Shown here: positions 1 to 11,700 of the stretch, in pieces
How the letters are laid out: each line of letters opens with the position of its first letter
How positions within the stretch are numbered: the first letter of the stretch is position 1
NCBI GenBank assembly: GCA_018881555.1
Contig: JACAXG010000018.1
Coordinates: 8,617,634 to 8,681,633 of the forward strand
Direction: 5' to 3'
Length of the DNA: 64,000 nucleotides
Source of the DNA: Amblyornis subalaris
Taxonomy: Eukaryota > Chordata > Aves > Passeriformes > Ptilonorhynchidae
Position numbers and translations under genes: made by a program
Notes under the pieces: model-generated
Told to the model about the DNA's origin: nothing
Seen by the model: the letters and a program-made list of their open reading frames with translations, nothing else
Database searches by the model: none

Positions 1-2210
1 ATTCATGAACTGTGTTTCAGAACTGACTTGTGCAGGGCCTTAAGTACCTTGTAACACTCATCACTTTCCATAAGGAAACTGCACAGAAGAGAAATTTTCC
101 CCCACATTTCTTTTCCAAACTAAAGAAAATCTGGAAGAATTGTCATGGAGGCAATTATTAGTCAAAAAAAGTCAAAATGTTTATTTTTAATTATAAGGGA
201 ATGTCCTGATTTAGTTAGTTGTTACTAACTGTGGGACATCACAGAAAATACTTGTATTCTTGATGCATGATGTGCAGAAGTCACTGTCAGGACTTTTCAG
301 CATGAGTTTAATATGAATGGATAGATCCACTACCAAGAAACCTGCTGATGGAAACAACCACACTGGCTCAAAGCCCTTATGAAAGCTTCTTTCTAAAGCT
401 CCTCAGGTATTTTTCTTTGCTTTCTTAGGATTTGAGATTCTGACTCCAGTTTTAAACTGATTGTTTCATCTGACATGAAAATGTTTTTTCCTATAAGCCT
501 ACAATAATCTACTATCACTGTCTATTGCTATCCTAAACTTATCCCTACAGCATGACCTGCTTTTGTAATAAATAAACCCTTCCCATCATCTACTACTACA
601 ACTACACGTTCTTTTGCATGTTAACGTAATAGTATGTATCACAGCTGACCTTTATTATCTATATAATCCTGCTGAATAGGATAGTAACTTCAATACTTTT
701 CATTCAAATATAACCTCTCTTGTATAACATGTACTAGGTTGCCAGTTTAAGTTCTTGTGTGCATCAATCTACTGCAAGGTTATAAAAACCTAGAAGAAAT
801 GCCAAACCATAATCAATGAACAATGTGTGCACATAGATGCCATATGAAGAGGAGAGAAATTAAAGATTTCAATGACAACTCTAAGCAGCTACTGTTGACA
901 TGAGAAATGCAGGGATTAAGATGATAACTGCATTGAAATGCTAACAAGTATGATGATTTAGACAGTGTGCCCTGTTTCTAATTATTATGCATAGCTTGCA
1001 CGTAACATAAGTAGTTGTAACCTTTGTGTGAAGAGCAAAGTCAGGAAATGTTAATCCATGGGGAAACCATCACTTCTCTCTAACTGCCATACAGAAACTC
1101 TAGCTGAAATGATTACTCTTGTTCTCCAGTTCAGGGGAAAAAATATCCTCTTTGAGGTTAAATACCCCCTTTTATGCTGTGTATGTATTAGTCAAATTGA
1201 TTTCCATGAGACTTCTCCAGGTTGACTTGTACAACACTATCATTCAGTGCATCTACAATGGGAGCTGTAGGAGGGAAAAATGAGAAATATTAGAAAAAAG
1301 ATCATCTGAAAACCCGGAAATAGCAATTTCATCAAAGCTGACAAGACTTGATACCGAAGAGCCAATATACAGGTTGTCTGGAAAGAAAGTGTCTGGTGAG
1401 AAGGTCAGAATTTGAATTTATACTTCACTTGGAGCTCTGATCTTGTCTCTTACAGGCAGGCTAGTCACCTGGCTAAGGCCCAGTGTCACTTGGGCTGCTG
1501 GAGAAGGGTTTTAAGAACACTTTCAGCAAAGATCTGTCTATAATGCTCATCCACGTGTCCTGCCTTCTCCAGGTGTGTTCTGGCTACCTCTATGGCAACG
1601 ACTCCTTGACACTTTAACATGACTTATAGGCAGTGGTTTCAGCTAAAGAAAAACAAGTACTGCCATGGTTTTTGAGTGCTAGGACTGGAAATTATTAAGA
1701 AGAGAAATAACATATGACTGACTGAAAAGTGCAACAAACTTTTTAAGTGAGTAGACATCATTATTTGATAGTCTGATCATAATCCTCAAAGCTGTTGTGG
1801 TTTTGCTGCTTCCAGCTTCATGGTTACTTTACTGAGTATCTGTTTTTCACTTGAAAGAATTTAGTCAGCTTCAAGTAAGTAACTACTTCTTGCCCTGATT
1901 TTCATATTTTTGCTCAAGAACTTGTGATTTGTTTTCATGCACATCAATGCATATTGTTGCCATCACAATTGATTTTTGCAGTTGAATTTTTTTTCACTTG
2001 GATCCATCCTGAAGACTCCTGTTTTAAGTGTTGCACTGCTTTGGCTTCTCAGTCATCTTTCTCCAACATAAATAGAGGATGTTAAAGAATGAAATACTTA
2101 ATTTAGAAATTTTTGTGTTCTTCGGGATTCTCTTGTGTATCTCCTGTATTTTACATGTACGCTCTTCAGTGCATGGGTTATCTGCCATTGTTCAATGCAG
2201 AGGTGTTACC
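1..2210. other. non-coding AT-rich sequence, no gene seen
   Basis: I see no exon-like open frame, RNA gene or recognisable transposon. All reading frames are broken at short intervals by stops, as expected for AT-rich vertebrate non-coding DNA. Old decayed repeats may be present but cannot be recognised by eye. Confidence 0.6.
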
Positions 2211-2610
2211 ATAGAATGGTTTAAGTTGGAAGGGACCTTAAAGATCATCTCACTCCACACCCCCTGCCATGGGCAGGGAAACTTAAATTAGACCAGGTTA
2301 CTCATGCTCCCACTCAGCTTGGCCTTGAACACTTCCAGGGATGGGGCATCCACAACTTCTCTGGGCAACCTGTTCCAGTGCCTCACCAGCCTCACATCTA
2401 AGCCTTATATNTAATGTAAACCTATCCTCCTTCCAGTTCCAGTTCCAGTGCCTCACCAGCCTCACATCTAAGCCTCATCTCTAATGTAAACCTATCCTCC
2501 TTCAGCTTAAGGCCATTCCCCCTTGTCTTATCACGACATGCCCTTGTAAAAAGTCCCTTTCCAGCCTTCTTATAAGCCCCTTTTAGGTACTGGAACCCGC
2601 CTTTAGGTAT
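2211..2610 (-). mobile_element. CR1 LINE 3' fragment, 5'-truncated
   Basis: On the plus strand this reads as the reverse complement of an avian CR1 3' end. It opens with CATAGAATGGTTTAAGTTGG, continues with the 'GGACCTTAAAGATCATCT' block, the CCTGCCATGGGCAGGGA block and 'CTTCCAGGGATGGGGCATCC', and runs to CCCCTTTTAGGTACTGG. The element therefore lies on the minus strand with its 3' end at the left, and is truncated at the 5' end (right), which is usual for CR1. Only the terminal 3' part of the LINE is present, with no usable coding capacity. Its plus-strand frames are antisense shadows. An internal duplication (2372-2503) makes it longer than a standard copy. Family identity is from recalled consensus; the right edge is uncertain by about 20 bases. 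Confidence 0.93.
2372..2503. repeat. 70-bp tandem duplication inside the CR1 copy
   Basis: The block beginning GTTCCAGTGCCTCACCAGCC at 2372 recurs at 2442, giving a period of 70. The second copy matches the first to about 2503, with a few differences in the TATATN/CATCTC part. The ambiguous base at 2411 lies in the first copy. Standard CR1 copies have this block once, so the duplication arose in or after this copy. Confidence 0.9.
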
Positions 2611-5017
2611 TTGTCAATGAGAAACAGCTAACACTGTCCTCACATTTAGAGTCTCTAATGTTCCTCAAACAACAAGATTTTGATTACTGAGCCATCTCCA
2701 GTGTTTATCTTTCAAATTCTACTCCAAATTCCATTTTACACCCAATTGTAATACAAATACTTTTAGCTGATGGGAGAATATTAAGATTCCTTTTAACTTT
2801 GTATGCAAAAAAATGAAGCTACACAGAGGCAACTTGATTCTCTGAAAACAAGGTGTAAGGTTGTTCTGAAATCCTAGTTTCAAATTTGCAAGTGTTTACC
2901 CATCCCACCCACAATTTCCCAGTTTTGAGCTATGCTACATAATTCCATGATTATTCTGAGGAAAAATATGTATTGAGTTTGGGGTCAGATCATTCCTGGA
3001 CTCTTGCAGGAGAAAGAATAGTTTACGATTTTTTAGAACAGCTTATGGTAATAACCTAGATCTTAGCAATAAACGTTATTTATATTCAAGAAGATAAAAT
3101 GTATACAGCAGCAATAACTGAGAAAAATCAATGGAAATATAAGTGAGTATCAAAGCTTTATAATACAGATGCAGACATTGGAAAAACTGTGTCTATCTTA
3201 GTCATATTAGGTATGATCTGAGAAAAACAAGGTCTCTTGAGAACTAACCTCAACGACTATAGGTACTGGAACAAGAAAGTGAATTCTTACACAGCTACTT
3301 GGGATTTGAGCTGGACATGGTGGCTACTAGGGTGACCTAAATCTGTGGTATGGACATGCTGAGCTCTGGGGAGAAAGTATACTTGAGGAGAGGAAACCCT
3401 TTTATGGCTCAGCTTACTTTAGAGTGTATCCTGTATTTTAAAAGCATATCAATAAGTCAGGGAGTGACTCTGTAGCTGTACTTGCAAAATCAATGCTGTA
3501 TCATTAACCAGAACAGGATGAAAATTAGGTCTTTAAAAGGCAGAAAAATAAACAAACATTGAAGAAATTCAGGATCTTGTCATTTTTCATCAGGTTTTAT
3601 TCCTAGCCATTATTTTGATGCTTCATAAACTGGTTTTGAAATTTTATTTTAATTTTTCATGATGTATTTCCTCTTGACACCTTCAGATTAGACTGTTACA
3701 ATTTTTTTTTCTTAAAACCATTTTATTAATTTTTTTTCCGTTAAACTGAGCACTAAAAAGTATGTTTAATATTTATATATACATTCGCAATTTCAAAACA
3801 TGTGGATGGCTGTCTGCCTTAAAAAAAATGCTCCTGGGATGGACTTGATATGTTAAATTTCAACTTGCAGTAAATTTTTACAGTTGAGTTATAAACCTCT
3901 GGGAAATGGTGGGGTGAGTTATCACAGAAATGCTAATACAAACCTAACTCCAGCAGTGATGTTGTAATACATACATCATTAAGTTTCCATTCTCATGGAA
4001 CACTTGGTGTACAGAATATTTACATTTATAGTACTATAGAGTATCTTACAGTGTCCCTCCAGGTAACAGCAAGATGATAGTTTCATGAAGAAAATTATGT
4101 GACATTATTCTAATATACCCATGCTGATTTAAGCTCAGAGAAGCTTAGGAGCAGGATTGTCATAATGCTTCCTTATATTAGCTTAGAAAGCATTCAGCCC
4201 CTTTTAACTGTTAGTTTAGTAGTTGCTCAGAAAACGGTGATAAATCAGAGGACTTTTTATCCCTCTGGCTTCTACAGTAATTGCATCATACTAGGTAGGT
4301 TTGTTTGGGTTTGGGGTTTTTTTAAATTAAAATAAATCTAATATTCAGACTTGCTTTGTGTGAGGTTCAAATATGAAATACTTTTTTCAATATATTTTTG
4401 TTACCTGTTTGTATATTTACCAATTTATCTATGTGGATTTTATACTGGGTGTCATTTACCCTCAAATGCTCATGGATAATTGCTTTGCATTCTAACCATA
4501 GCAGGAAAAGTTGTTAGGGGCAAATTGTTACATTGTTTGGAAGGAGACAATTAGAATACACCCTTTTCTTGGATTTATTGTAAGAATGGCAAGGAAAGAG
4601 TGACTGTGATCTTTTCTTACTGAGGATGGACATTAAGGAGAAGAGATCCATTGATGAGGGCGAAGAAAGACTCAGACTTACCAAAGTCAGTAAAAGGCAA
4701 TGAAAGTTTGTGTGAAGTCATTTGCAGCATTTGAGCCCGGTGAACTATTCTCTAGCACTTTATGTTCATCCTGGCCAGCACAGCCATGTTATTTCTGCTT
4801 AATTTATTGCCTGAAGATGAAGGCACATTTATGTTTTTGAAAATACAAGGGGATTTGCCTGAACAGAGTAAAAAGAAAATTTTATATGAGTTACTGCATG
4901 TCTTTCAGATATTTTGAATGTAGAGAATAATTTTGGATCTGATTTTTGAGGGCTGGTGCCAGGACTGAGCCTGCAAGGCTGCACAACAGGACAAGTGTGC
5001 GTGTGCTGTTTGTGTGA
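2611..5017. other. non-coding sequence, no gene seen
   Basis: AT-rich, with short T and A runs (for example around 3700-3735 and 4316-4330). No exon, RNA gene or confident transposon was recognised. GC content visibly rises after about 4940, just before the candidate LTR. Confidence 0.55.
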
Positions 5018-5443
5018 TGCACGTGAACAGAGAAGCAGGAGTTACTCATAACAACTCCCCACGTGTAGAAGATAAGGAGGCTGATGTGCATGTCTCAAAC
5101 ACTGATAGCTGGATAGCTGTGCAGCCAGCCAAGGATTGTTGGTAAGAACGCGCTGGGAGAAAGAACAGGGTGTGGCTGGAGAAGGAGGACATGTGAAGGT
5201 AGGGCAGCACTTGTCTGGGACAAATATACTCGCTCTGGCTCCCGAAGGTAAGCACAGCACAGTATAGCACAGGTGCAGGAATGAGGCTGAGGAGCAGGCA
5301 TGGGTTGTAGGGGGGAGATCAACACCACCAAAGACCCCCAAAGATCTCTGGACCATATCCAGAATGGTTTAGAAGAACAGACTGCGCATAACTAATTTGC
5401 ATAGAAAGTGAGAAACTGATCTCCAGGGTGGGGAAAACTTATC

Positions 5444-5450
5444 TATAAAA
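5444..5450 (+). promoter_or_regulatory. TATA box of the candidate LTR
   Basis: TATAAAA lies in the context ATCTATAAAAAGG, within a GC-richer stretch and about 255 bases before the poly(A) signal. This spacing fits the U3/R boundary of an LTR promoter. It is supported by sequence and position only. Confidence 0.5.
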
Positions 5451-5526
5451 AGGTATCCCCATGACTGTGCCCCAGGATCCTGGACACCCCACCACCTTGA
5501 TTGATGCTAGAGATAGGAGTGGTGAT

Positions 5527-5610
5527 TTCCCTTTCTTTCTCTCTCTCTCCCTCTCTTTAATCCAACTCTCTCTCTCTCTCCTCCCCCTCTCACCCTACCC
5601 TTTTATCCAA
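5527..5610 (+). repeat. pyrimidine-rich CT tract
   Basis: Two runs of (CT)n separated by TTTAATCCAA, then C-rich sequence up to CACCCTACCC. It is almost free of purines on this strand. It lies between the TATA box and the poly(A) signal of the candidate LTR. Confidence 0.85.
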
Positions 5611-5673
5611 AACCCACTGCTGTGGGCTTATACTAGGAGATAAGGGACTACCATACCAATTTCCACGCCAAGT

Positions 5674-5706
5674 GGATAATTTACTAATACGGATAATTTA
5701 CTAATA
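5674..5706 (+). repeat. two direct repeats, 17-bp period
   Basis: GGATAATTTACTAATA occurs at 5674-5689 and again at 5691-5706, perfectly conserved over 16 bases with one base between. The second copy runs into the poly(A) signal of the candidate LTR. Confidence 0.92.
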
Positions 5707-5708
5707 AA
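5703..5708 (+). terminator. poly(A) signal AATAAA of the candidate LTR
   Basis: AATAAA lies within CTAATAAACCCC, followed by a T/GT-rich stretch (TATGTATTTTGTTTTTGG) that could act as the downstream element. It is placed as expected at the R/U5 region of an LTR. Confidence 0.5.
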
Positions 5709-5760
5709 CCCCAGTATGTATTTTGTTTTTGGACCCTCTGTCTTTTGTCTTTCCATGTGA

Positions 5761-8700
5761 CTATGAGCATCTATGAATTTTGAGTGCTCCCTTCCCCTTA
5801 ACGGTGGAATGCATCACCATGTTGCTAAAAAAGTTATATAGCTGTACCTTAGATATGAATGTTCTGGAATAAACACTGAGATGTAATGACCCAAGTAAAG
5901 GTCCTATGTCTACTAAAAGTTGACATGTTTTTTTTTCAAAATGCATGTAGAAAGGCAACAACAGATTGCTTCTAATGGTGAAGTAAGGGCCACAGTGAAA
6001 CTTTTGCTCTAAAAATGAATTTGGTCTGAGACTTTTCCCAGAATATGTCTGAAAAGCTTTTTTGTAACATTCCAGTGCAATTAGTAATTTACAGGAGTTA
6101 TGACTGTATCCCTGCAGAGCTTTGTTTGATCCAAAACACACAGCAGCTACCAAGTACTCTTCTGTAGAGTGCATGCAGCTATAAGAGAATGACATTTGAG
6201 TTAACTAATCTGTGGAAATACTGTTAGAGAAAAAGAGACTAATGTTGACAACTTGTCAGGTTCTACTTTCTTTCTGAAAACATTTTTGTAACAAAAGATT
6301 CCAGCAACAGGCATCAGTACCAGCACATCACTTTTTAAATCTGTTCCATTTTGTTTCTCTGCATTCAAAGAGCAATCAGATATTTTCTGTTGGAATGAAT
6401 CTCATTTTAAATTAAGGACAACAAAATAGGAACAAAAATAAAACTTCATCGGAGAAAAAAACTGCATTTGTTTTTTTTTTCTGCACAGATTTCACTAAAA
6501 TTGCTGCTGGTCTCTGTAGACTACTCCAGCTCTTTAAAAGCTTAGCTCACGGCAACAGCCACAGCACGTACAGGTATCTAATTGCTGTTATGTTTATGGT
6601 TGTGGGTAGAAGTTTTGCACTTTAATGAGATTTTCTTTAAGTACTGTCATCCATGACTTCATCCTCTTGAGCCACTAAACCTCGAGTTTGTTTCCTTAAC
6701 TTTGCCCTATCCTGGTGAGGGCACTGTCCTTCACAGAGAGGATGCAGGACATTAAAAGCATGACCAGCATTTCACTTTAGAGGATGTAGGCTCTTATTGC
6801 CATAGGAGGGGACCTACTTGTGAGTATATGGAAAGTGTGTTTGGTGGCACTGGGGGGTTATAGTCATTAGAATAATCTCAGAGCTCAGATCTTGCTTTTA
6901 GATGTGGAGATTGCCAGCCAGCTGTCAAAAATGACTGAATTAAGTATCTAAACAGAAATAACTGAACTGAGAAATTACTTTAGTCTTATTTCTCAGTCAC
7001 TTATTTTATTGTGATTAAGCTTTGTCATTTAGAAATACAAAATGAAATGCTATGTCTTTCCACCAATACACACATTTAAGTTGCATGATCCTTTGTGACT
7101 AGTAGCTGGCACCACGAATTTCATACAACTCAATCAGAAACACTATGCTGGCAAACTTTTGCCATTTGAACAATTTTTGAAAAAAGTTTGATTTATTTAA
7201 TTTCAAGGGCAGATAACTATCTGATCCTTAACAGGGAGAAAAGTGTTAAAATGCACAAATAAGTGGAAATTCAAGCAATTATGTATATAGAATAACTTGA
7301 TGAACAAATTGAGAAAGTGGGTGTGAGAGTAACTCGATATTTACATATTAGTTGTTGTCATCTATTTTAACTTATTTTTATGCTGCTGAATATGTATGGT
7401 TACAGTGTGTCCTGGGTATACACAGAGACTGTTTTTTGATCTTACTTTGGAAGAAAGGAAGTGGTCTTGGGCAGAGATGAAGTGTGACACACTCCAGTAG
7501 CCTCCTCTGTTTGGTCAAGGAGGTTCCCTAGATGTGGGGTGTTTTGGAAGCACCTGCCCTTGAATAAAATCAGTCATTNGAAAGAGCAAGACAAAGGCCT
7601 GCAGAGCAAGAGCACTCCACGTTCAGAAAATATTAGGCATTAGATGGTTAAGAGGTAATGAGAGAATCCAGATTCTGAATACCGACCTTATGATCCTCAA
7701 AAATGGGACCTGTGAGAACACTGCTTGTAACACTTTGGGAAGTAAGCTTGTCAGCTGAAAGGGGTAATTCTGAATGGCAGTATTACATATCCAGCCTTGG
7801 ATGAATGGCTCAATGAGCCTTGACTGAATATTTTTCTCTCTCTGTGTGGTTAAAGATTCTACCCTTATTCTGCATCTTTATATTCACACAGAAGAGAGAT
7901 GGTTTTCTCCAGTGGAGTGAAAGGACGCACTGGATCTGTGAGGGGCTATGACGTTGCTAGGGCATTGCAAGCAAAGGTACTTAATTATTTTTAAAGTTGT
8001 AACTGGTCAAAAGTCCATTCCTTGTGCTTTCTTAGAGGTACTTACAGAATGCCCTTTTGTAAGGGTGCTCCTGAATTCACTGGGTCCTTTGGAAGTTGTT
8101 ACCTTTTGTCATTTCACATCTAATAAGTTGCTTCTTTTTTTCCTCATAAATGACAGAAAACAAATCAAACAAAATCTTTGCATTTGAGACATAATTTCCT
8201 TCCTCTTCTCACTGCTTTCTAGGTAGTCACTGACTCTTGTCTCCTCAGGTAGTGCCCACAGCAATACAGTCCTTGTCTTACTTTCCACCAGCCTTCACCA
8301 AATATAAATGTGCAATAAGAGTTTTTGAGAAAAACTAAACTTTAATTGCTAACACAGAATTTCTTTTCAGGCCTCTCTGCTTTCGTTTCTCTTCCTAGAG
8401 AAATTTATTAAGAGGAGGAAGAAGACAAGAATATGTAGTCTCACTTTGCACTGCCCAGTACATGAAAGATGAGACAACTATTTTACTTAATTCATCTTAT
8501 AAAGGCTATTAAACACAGTGATCTTTTCAAAGTCATTAATTTGTATCATGTTAAAGCCAATTAGCCTTCCAATTTGTGGGGTTTAGTCTGTGGTTTTTCG
8601 TTTTGTTGTGTTTCTGTTATAAAAATACAGAATAGAGAGTTCAGAATAATTAGAAAACAGAAATAAATCTGAGCTGAAAAAACTATCTTGAATATTTTGG

Positions 8701-11700
8701 TGTTAGAATTTTCTTTTCCCAAAGGCACTTCAGGTCTGAAAGAACAAAGCAAACATCTGGTTGTGGTGAATTCATGCTCAGAAGCAATGACTTGAAATTT
8801 ACTTACACTGTTGAATATCAGTGGAACTTTGTACTACATTTTACAGGTAAGAATTAATTATCATCACTGTTTCTTAGCACATTTTTCAAGATGTTTAACA
8901 TTTTGATGGGTTAGCCTCCTGCATTTTAATGTTCTGTTATTGCCTTGGTGGATTTTGCATTTGGTTAATCCTAAAAACCAAACTAATCTCCCCAACGGGA
9001 GGGGGTAGAACTCCATAGAAAATGGATCCAACTTCATCTGCTGTGCCTTTTCTGTTTATATCTCACTTTGCCTTTCACAACAAAGTTGATACTTTTTACT
9101 AGTTTAGGAAGGTTATTTGCTATTCTGGAGACAATCTGAAACTTTGGAATGACTTTTTAAGAAGCATAGTATTTGAGTATGAAAATTAAATGTGTACCTT
9201 CCTTCTTAAACAAATTCTTCTAAACTGCTTATTATGTCTGTCAACAAAATGCTTACATGTGAGCTCAACTCTGTTGTTCAAAGCATAGCTAGTATTATGT
9301 GGAGACATTCTAAATGGGAGAGAAGAGAGTTGTAAATTTTGTCAAAAATATTGTCAGGAAGTTATCTCAGGTTTGAAATGGAGTGACAGGGAGCAGGGAG
9401 AAAGAGGCATTTGTCACAGAATATCTATCACTCTAGTGAAAAGGTCACTGACCTTTGAGATTGAGGATCCTGCTTCAAATTCCAGCCTGAGAACAAGCTT
9501 GCAAGCTAAATTTTGAAATTGAATCATAGTTTTATTTTTCTGCTATAGACTTTGTTGTGGTTCTTAACATGCAGAAAAAAAATTGTAGAAGGATGAACTG
9601 CCAGATGTAGACTTTTCTTTGCATAACACCTCAACAAATTGCACAATGGGTGAAACACTCTGTCCTCTGCAGAGCATGACACTGCCGTTGTAAAATGAAG
9701 CATTTTCTCTGGGTATGGCAGGGACATCTGGGATCTTCCTGCCTGTTACCGCCGAAGTGCTGTAGATACCATCTGCGTAGAATACCATGTTTTTACATCT
9801 TCCATTTTATCTATTTATCTATGAGGCACCCTCTCTTTCCTCAACACTGCTATTCCTGTTTCTTCCACTTCCAACTGGCACTTCATTACAAATAGCTACA
9901 TTTTGAGCACTGTGAAGGCTAATATCAGAGAAGATCATGGATTTTATACCCAGCAGCAGTATTCTCAGTTATTGTGACGGTAGAGGCATGTACAATACAT
10001 TTCTAAGTACTTCAGAGACTAAAGCTGACCCCTTCAGGGATAACTTGCTGAAAGGTCTCTCTAGCATCAGTTTGTCAGCATAGTTTTCTTTCTGAAACCT
10101 GTAACTGAGAATGGGGCGAAAAAGTGCATTTTGCAGGAACTTCTATAGAAATGCAAGTATCAAACTGAAGGTAGCAGTGAGCAAGGCTGCAATTGCTAGT
10201 GGAAGATGGCTTGAGAATAAATTGATTTTAAACCCAGCAGTTTTATAGCTCCCTTCCTCGAGATAATAAAGACTTCGTGCAGGTTACAAAAATTCTATCA
10301 CAGCAATAAAAGCTTTATAAAAATATTTGAAAGCATCTTATTTTTATATATATATTGCTGTGTAAAATATAGTGCCAAGTGAAGCATCTAATACTAGTTT
10401 GAATATAACATTCAACTAACATTGCTGTCAATGCAATGCATGTACTCCAAGCAGGTTCATGTTTTGGATCTGTGCTTGGTTTTATTTAGGTCTAACTCCA
10501 AATTTCACATCCAGATGCATAAATAGGTATGGTCTTGGAGCCCACAGGTATTTTTGTATATGTTCAGAAAACAGTTTTGTTATCTGCCATTATTCCTGGA
10601 TTAGAAATAATTTTCTCTTGTGTTCTCTTTTGTCTCTGTTGATCAGGTGTGTTTGAAGTTATTTTAATCTATAAAGAAATACATGTACAATGGAATCCCC
10701 TGATACTCATATTTGCAGTTTAGTGGGGAAGTAAGAAACTCAAATTTAAGTGTCTACTCTGGCCTTCCATTAAAAGCCCACATCTCCATTTTTCACATCA
10801 TAAGCAATGACTCTGCCTGTAAATCTCCTAGTGTCTTTGGGATTGGAAGAGTATTTGTATCTCCACAGTTATGATCCAAAATATTATTTCAGAATTTAAA
10901 AAAAAATTTTTCTTGCTCATTTTTGGAGGGGCAATAGGGGAGAATGTTCTCTGTGATAAAAAAGCAAACTGTTCTCCATTTTCGGTCAAGACCGAGTTCT
11001 TCTAAAATGCAGAAGTAGGTCAATATGCTAGTAATATTGAAATTCTTGTTTGTCCACTTGCTTATTAACTTCATCAAGAACTTCATGGTAGCAAAGTGTC
11101 AGCTGTGTTTTGCATGTATCTCAGCACCCAACAAACCTGAGCCTTCTTCATTCTTTGCTACACAATCTATTTTTACAAGCATTTTATATTCTCCCTGCCC
11201 AGAGGAGGGAGAGTCTAAAATTAGACTCCTAAATTGCTAAGTAGGTAGGGAGGGTTTTCAAAACCTTTTAGTGACTCATAATCAATTCTTATTAAATTAA
11301 TTCTGATTTCTACGTTTTTAATACAAGTGAGAACACTTTCAAAATCTGGGCAATGAGCCAATTAATAACACCACTGCTTATGGACACTTCTTTGGTAGAA
11401 GAAAGACTACTAAGAACATATTACATAACTAAGTTTTGAAAAGCAGGAAAAAAATCTTTTATGAGAAATATAGGGCAAAATGCCCTTTCCTACAGACCAT
11501 TATGTTCAGTGTCAATAGACTACATATAATATAAACAAATAGCTGTAGATATCAAAAAAAAAGGTTTTTCATGGAAAAGAGAGTACCCCATTTTAACTTG
11601 CACCTTAGAAAAAAGTCTCCAACAGAGTTTTAATATAGCATCCAAAACCTCTTCATTGGAATAAACTGAATATATAGTATATCAATTCAGTAGTCAGTCT

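Larger units (their letters stand above)
5018..5755 (+). mobile_element. candidate solitary LTR of an endogenous retrovirus
   Basis: The block is richer in GC than its surroundings and is ordered like an LTR: a U3-like part, a TATA box at 5444-5450, a pyrimidine-rich stretch at 5527-5610, two 17-bp direct repeats at 5674-5706 and a poly(A) signal at 5703-5708, about 50 bases before the proposed end. It starts with TG (TGCACG) and ends with CA (TTTCCA), and both outer flanks are the same pentamer, TGTGA (5013-5017 and 5756-5760), as expected for a 5-bp target-site duplication. No primer-binding site, gag or pol follows, so it would be a solo LTR left by recombination. I do not recognise the family. 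The terminal inverted repeat is only TG/CA, so the edges are tentative; the LTR-like order is clearer than the limits. Confidence 0.6.

Noticed and set aside
5761..6195. 144-codon minus-strand open frame next to the candidate LTR
   Set aside because: No domain, signal peptide or family resemblance; composition is the same as the surrounding non-coding DNA, and it lies outside the LTR.
9440..9490. tRNA/SINE-like B-box phrase (GCTTCAAATTCC)
   Set aside because: No matching A box at the right distance, no cloverleaf, and no identifiable SINE body.
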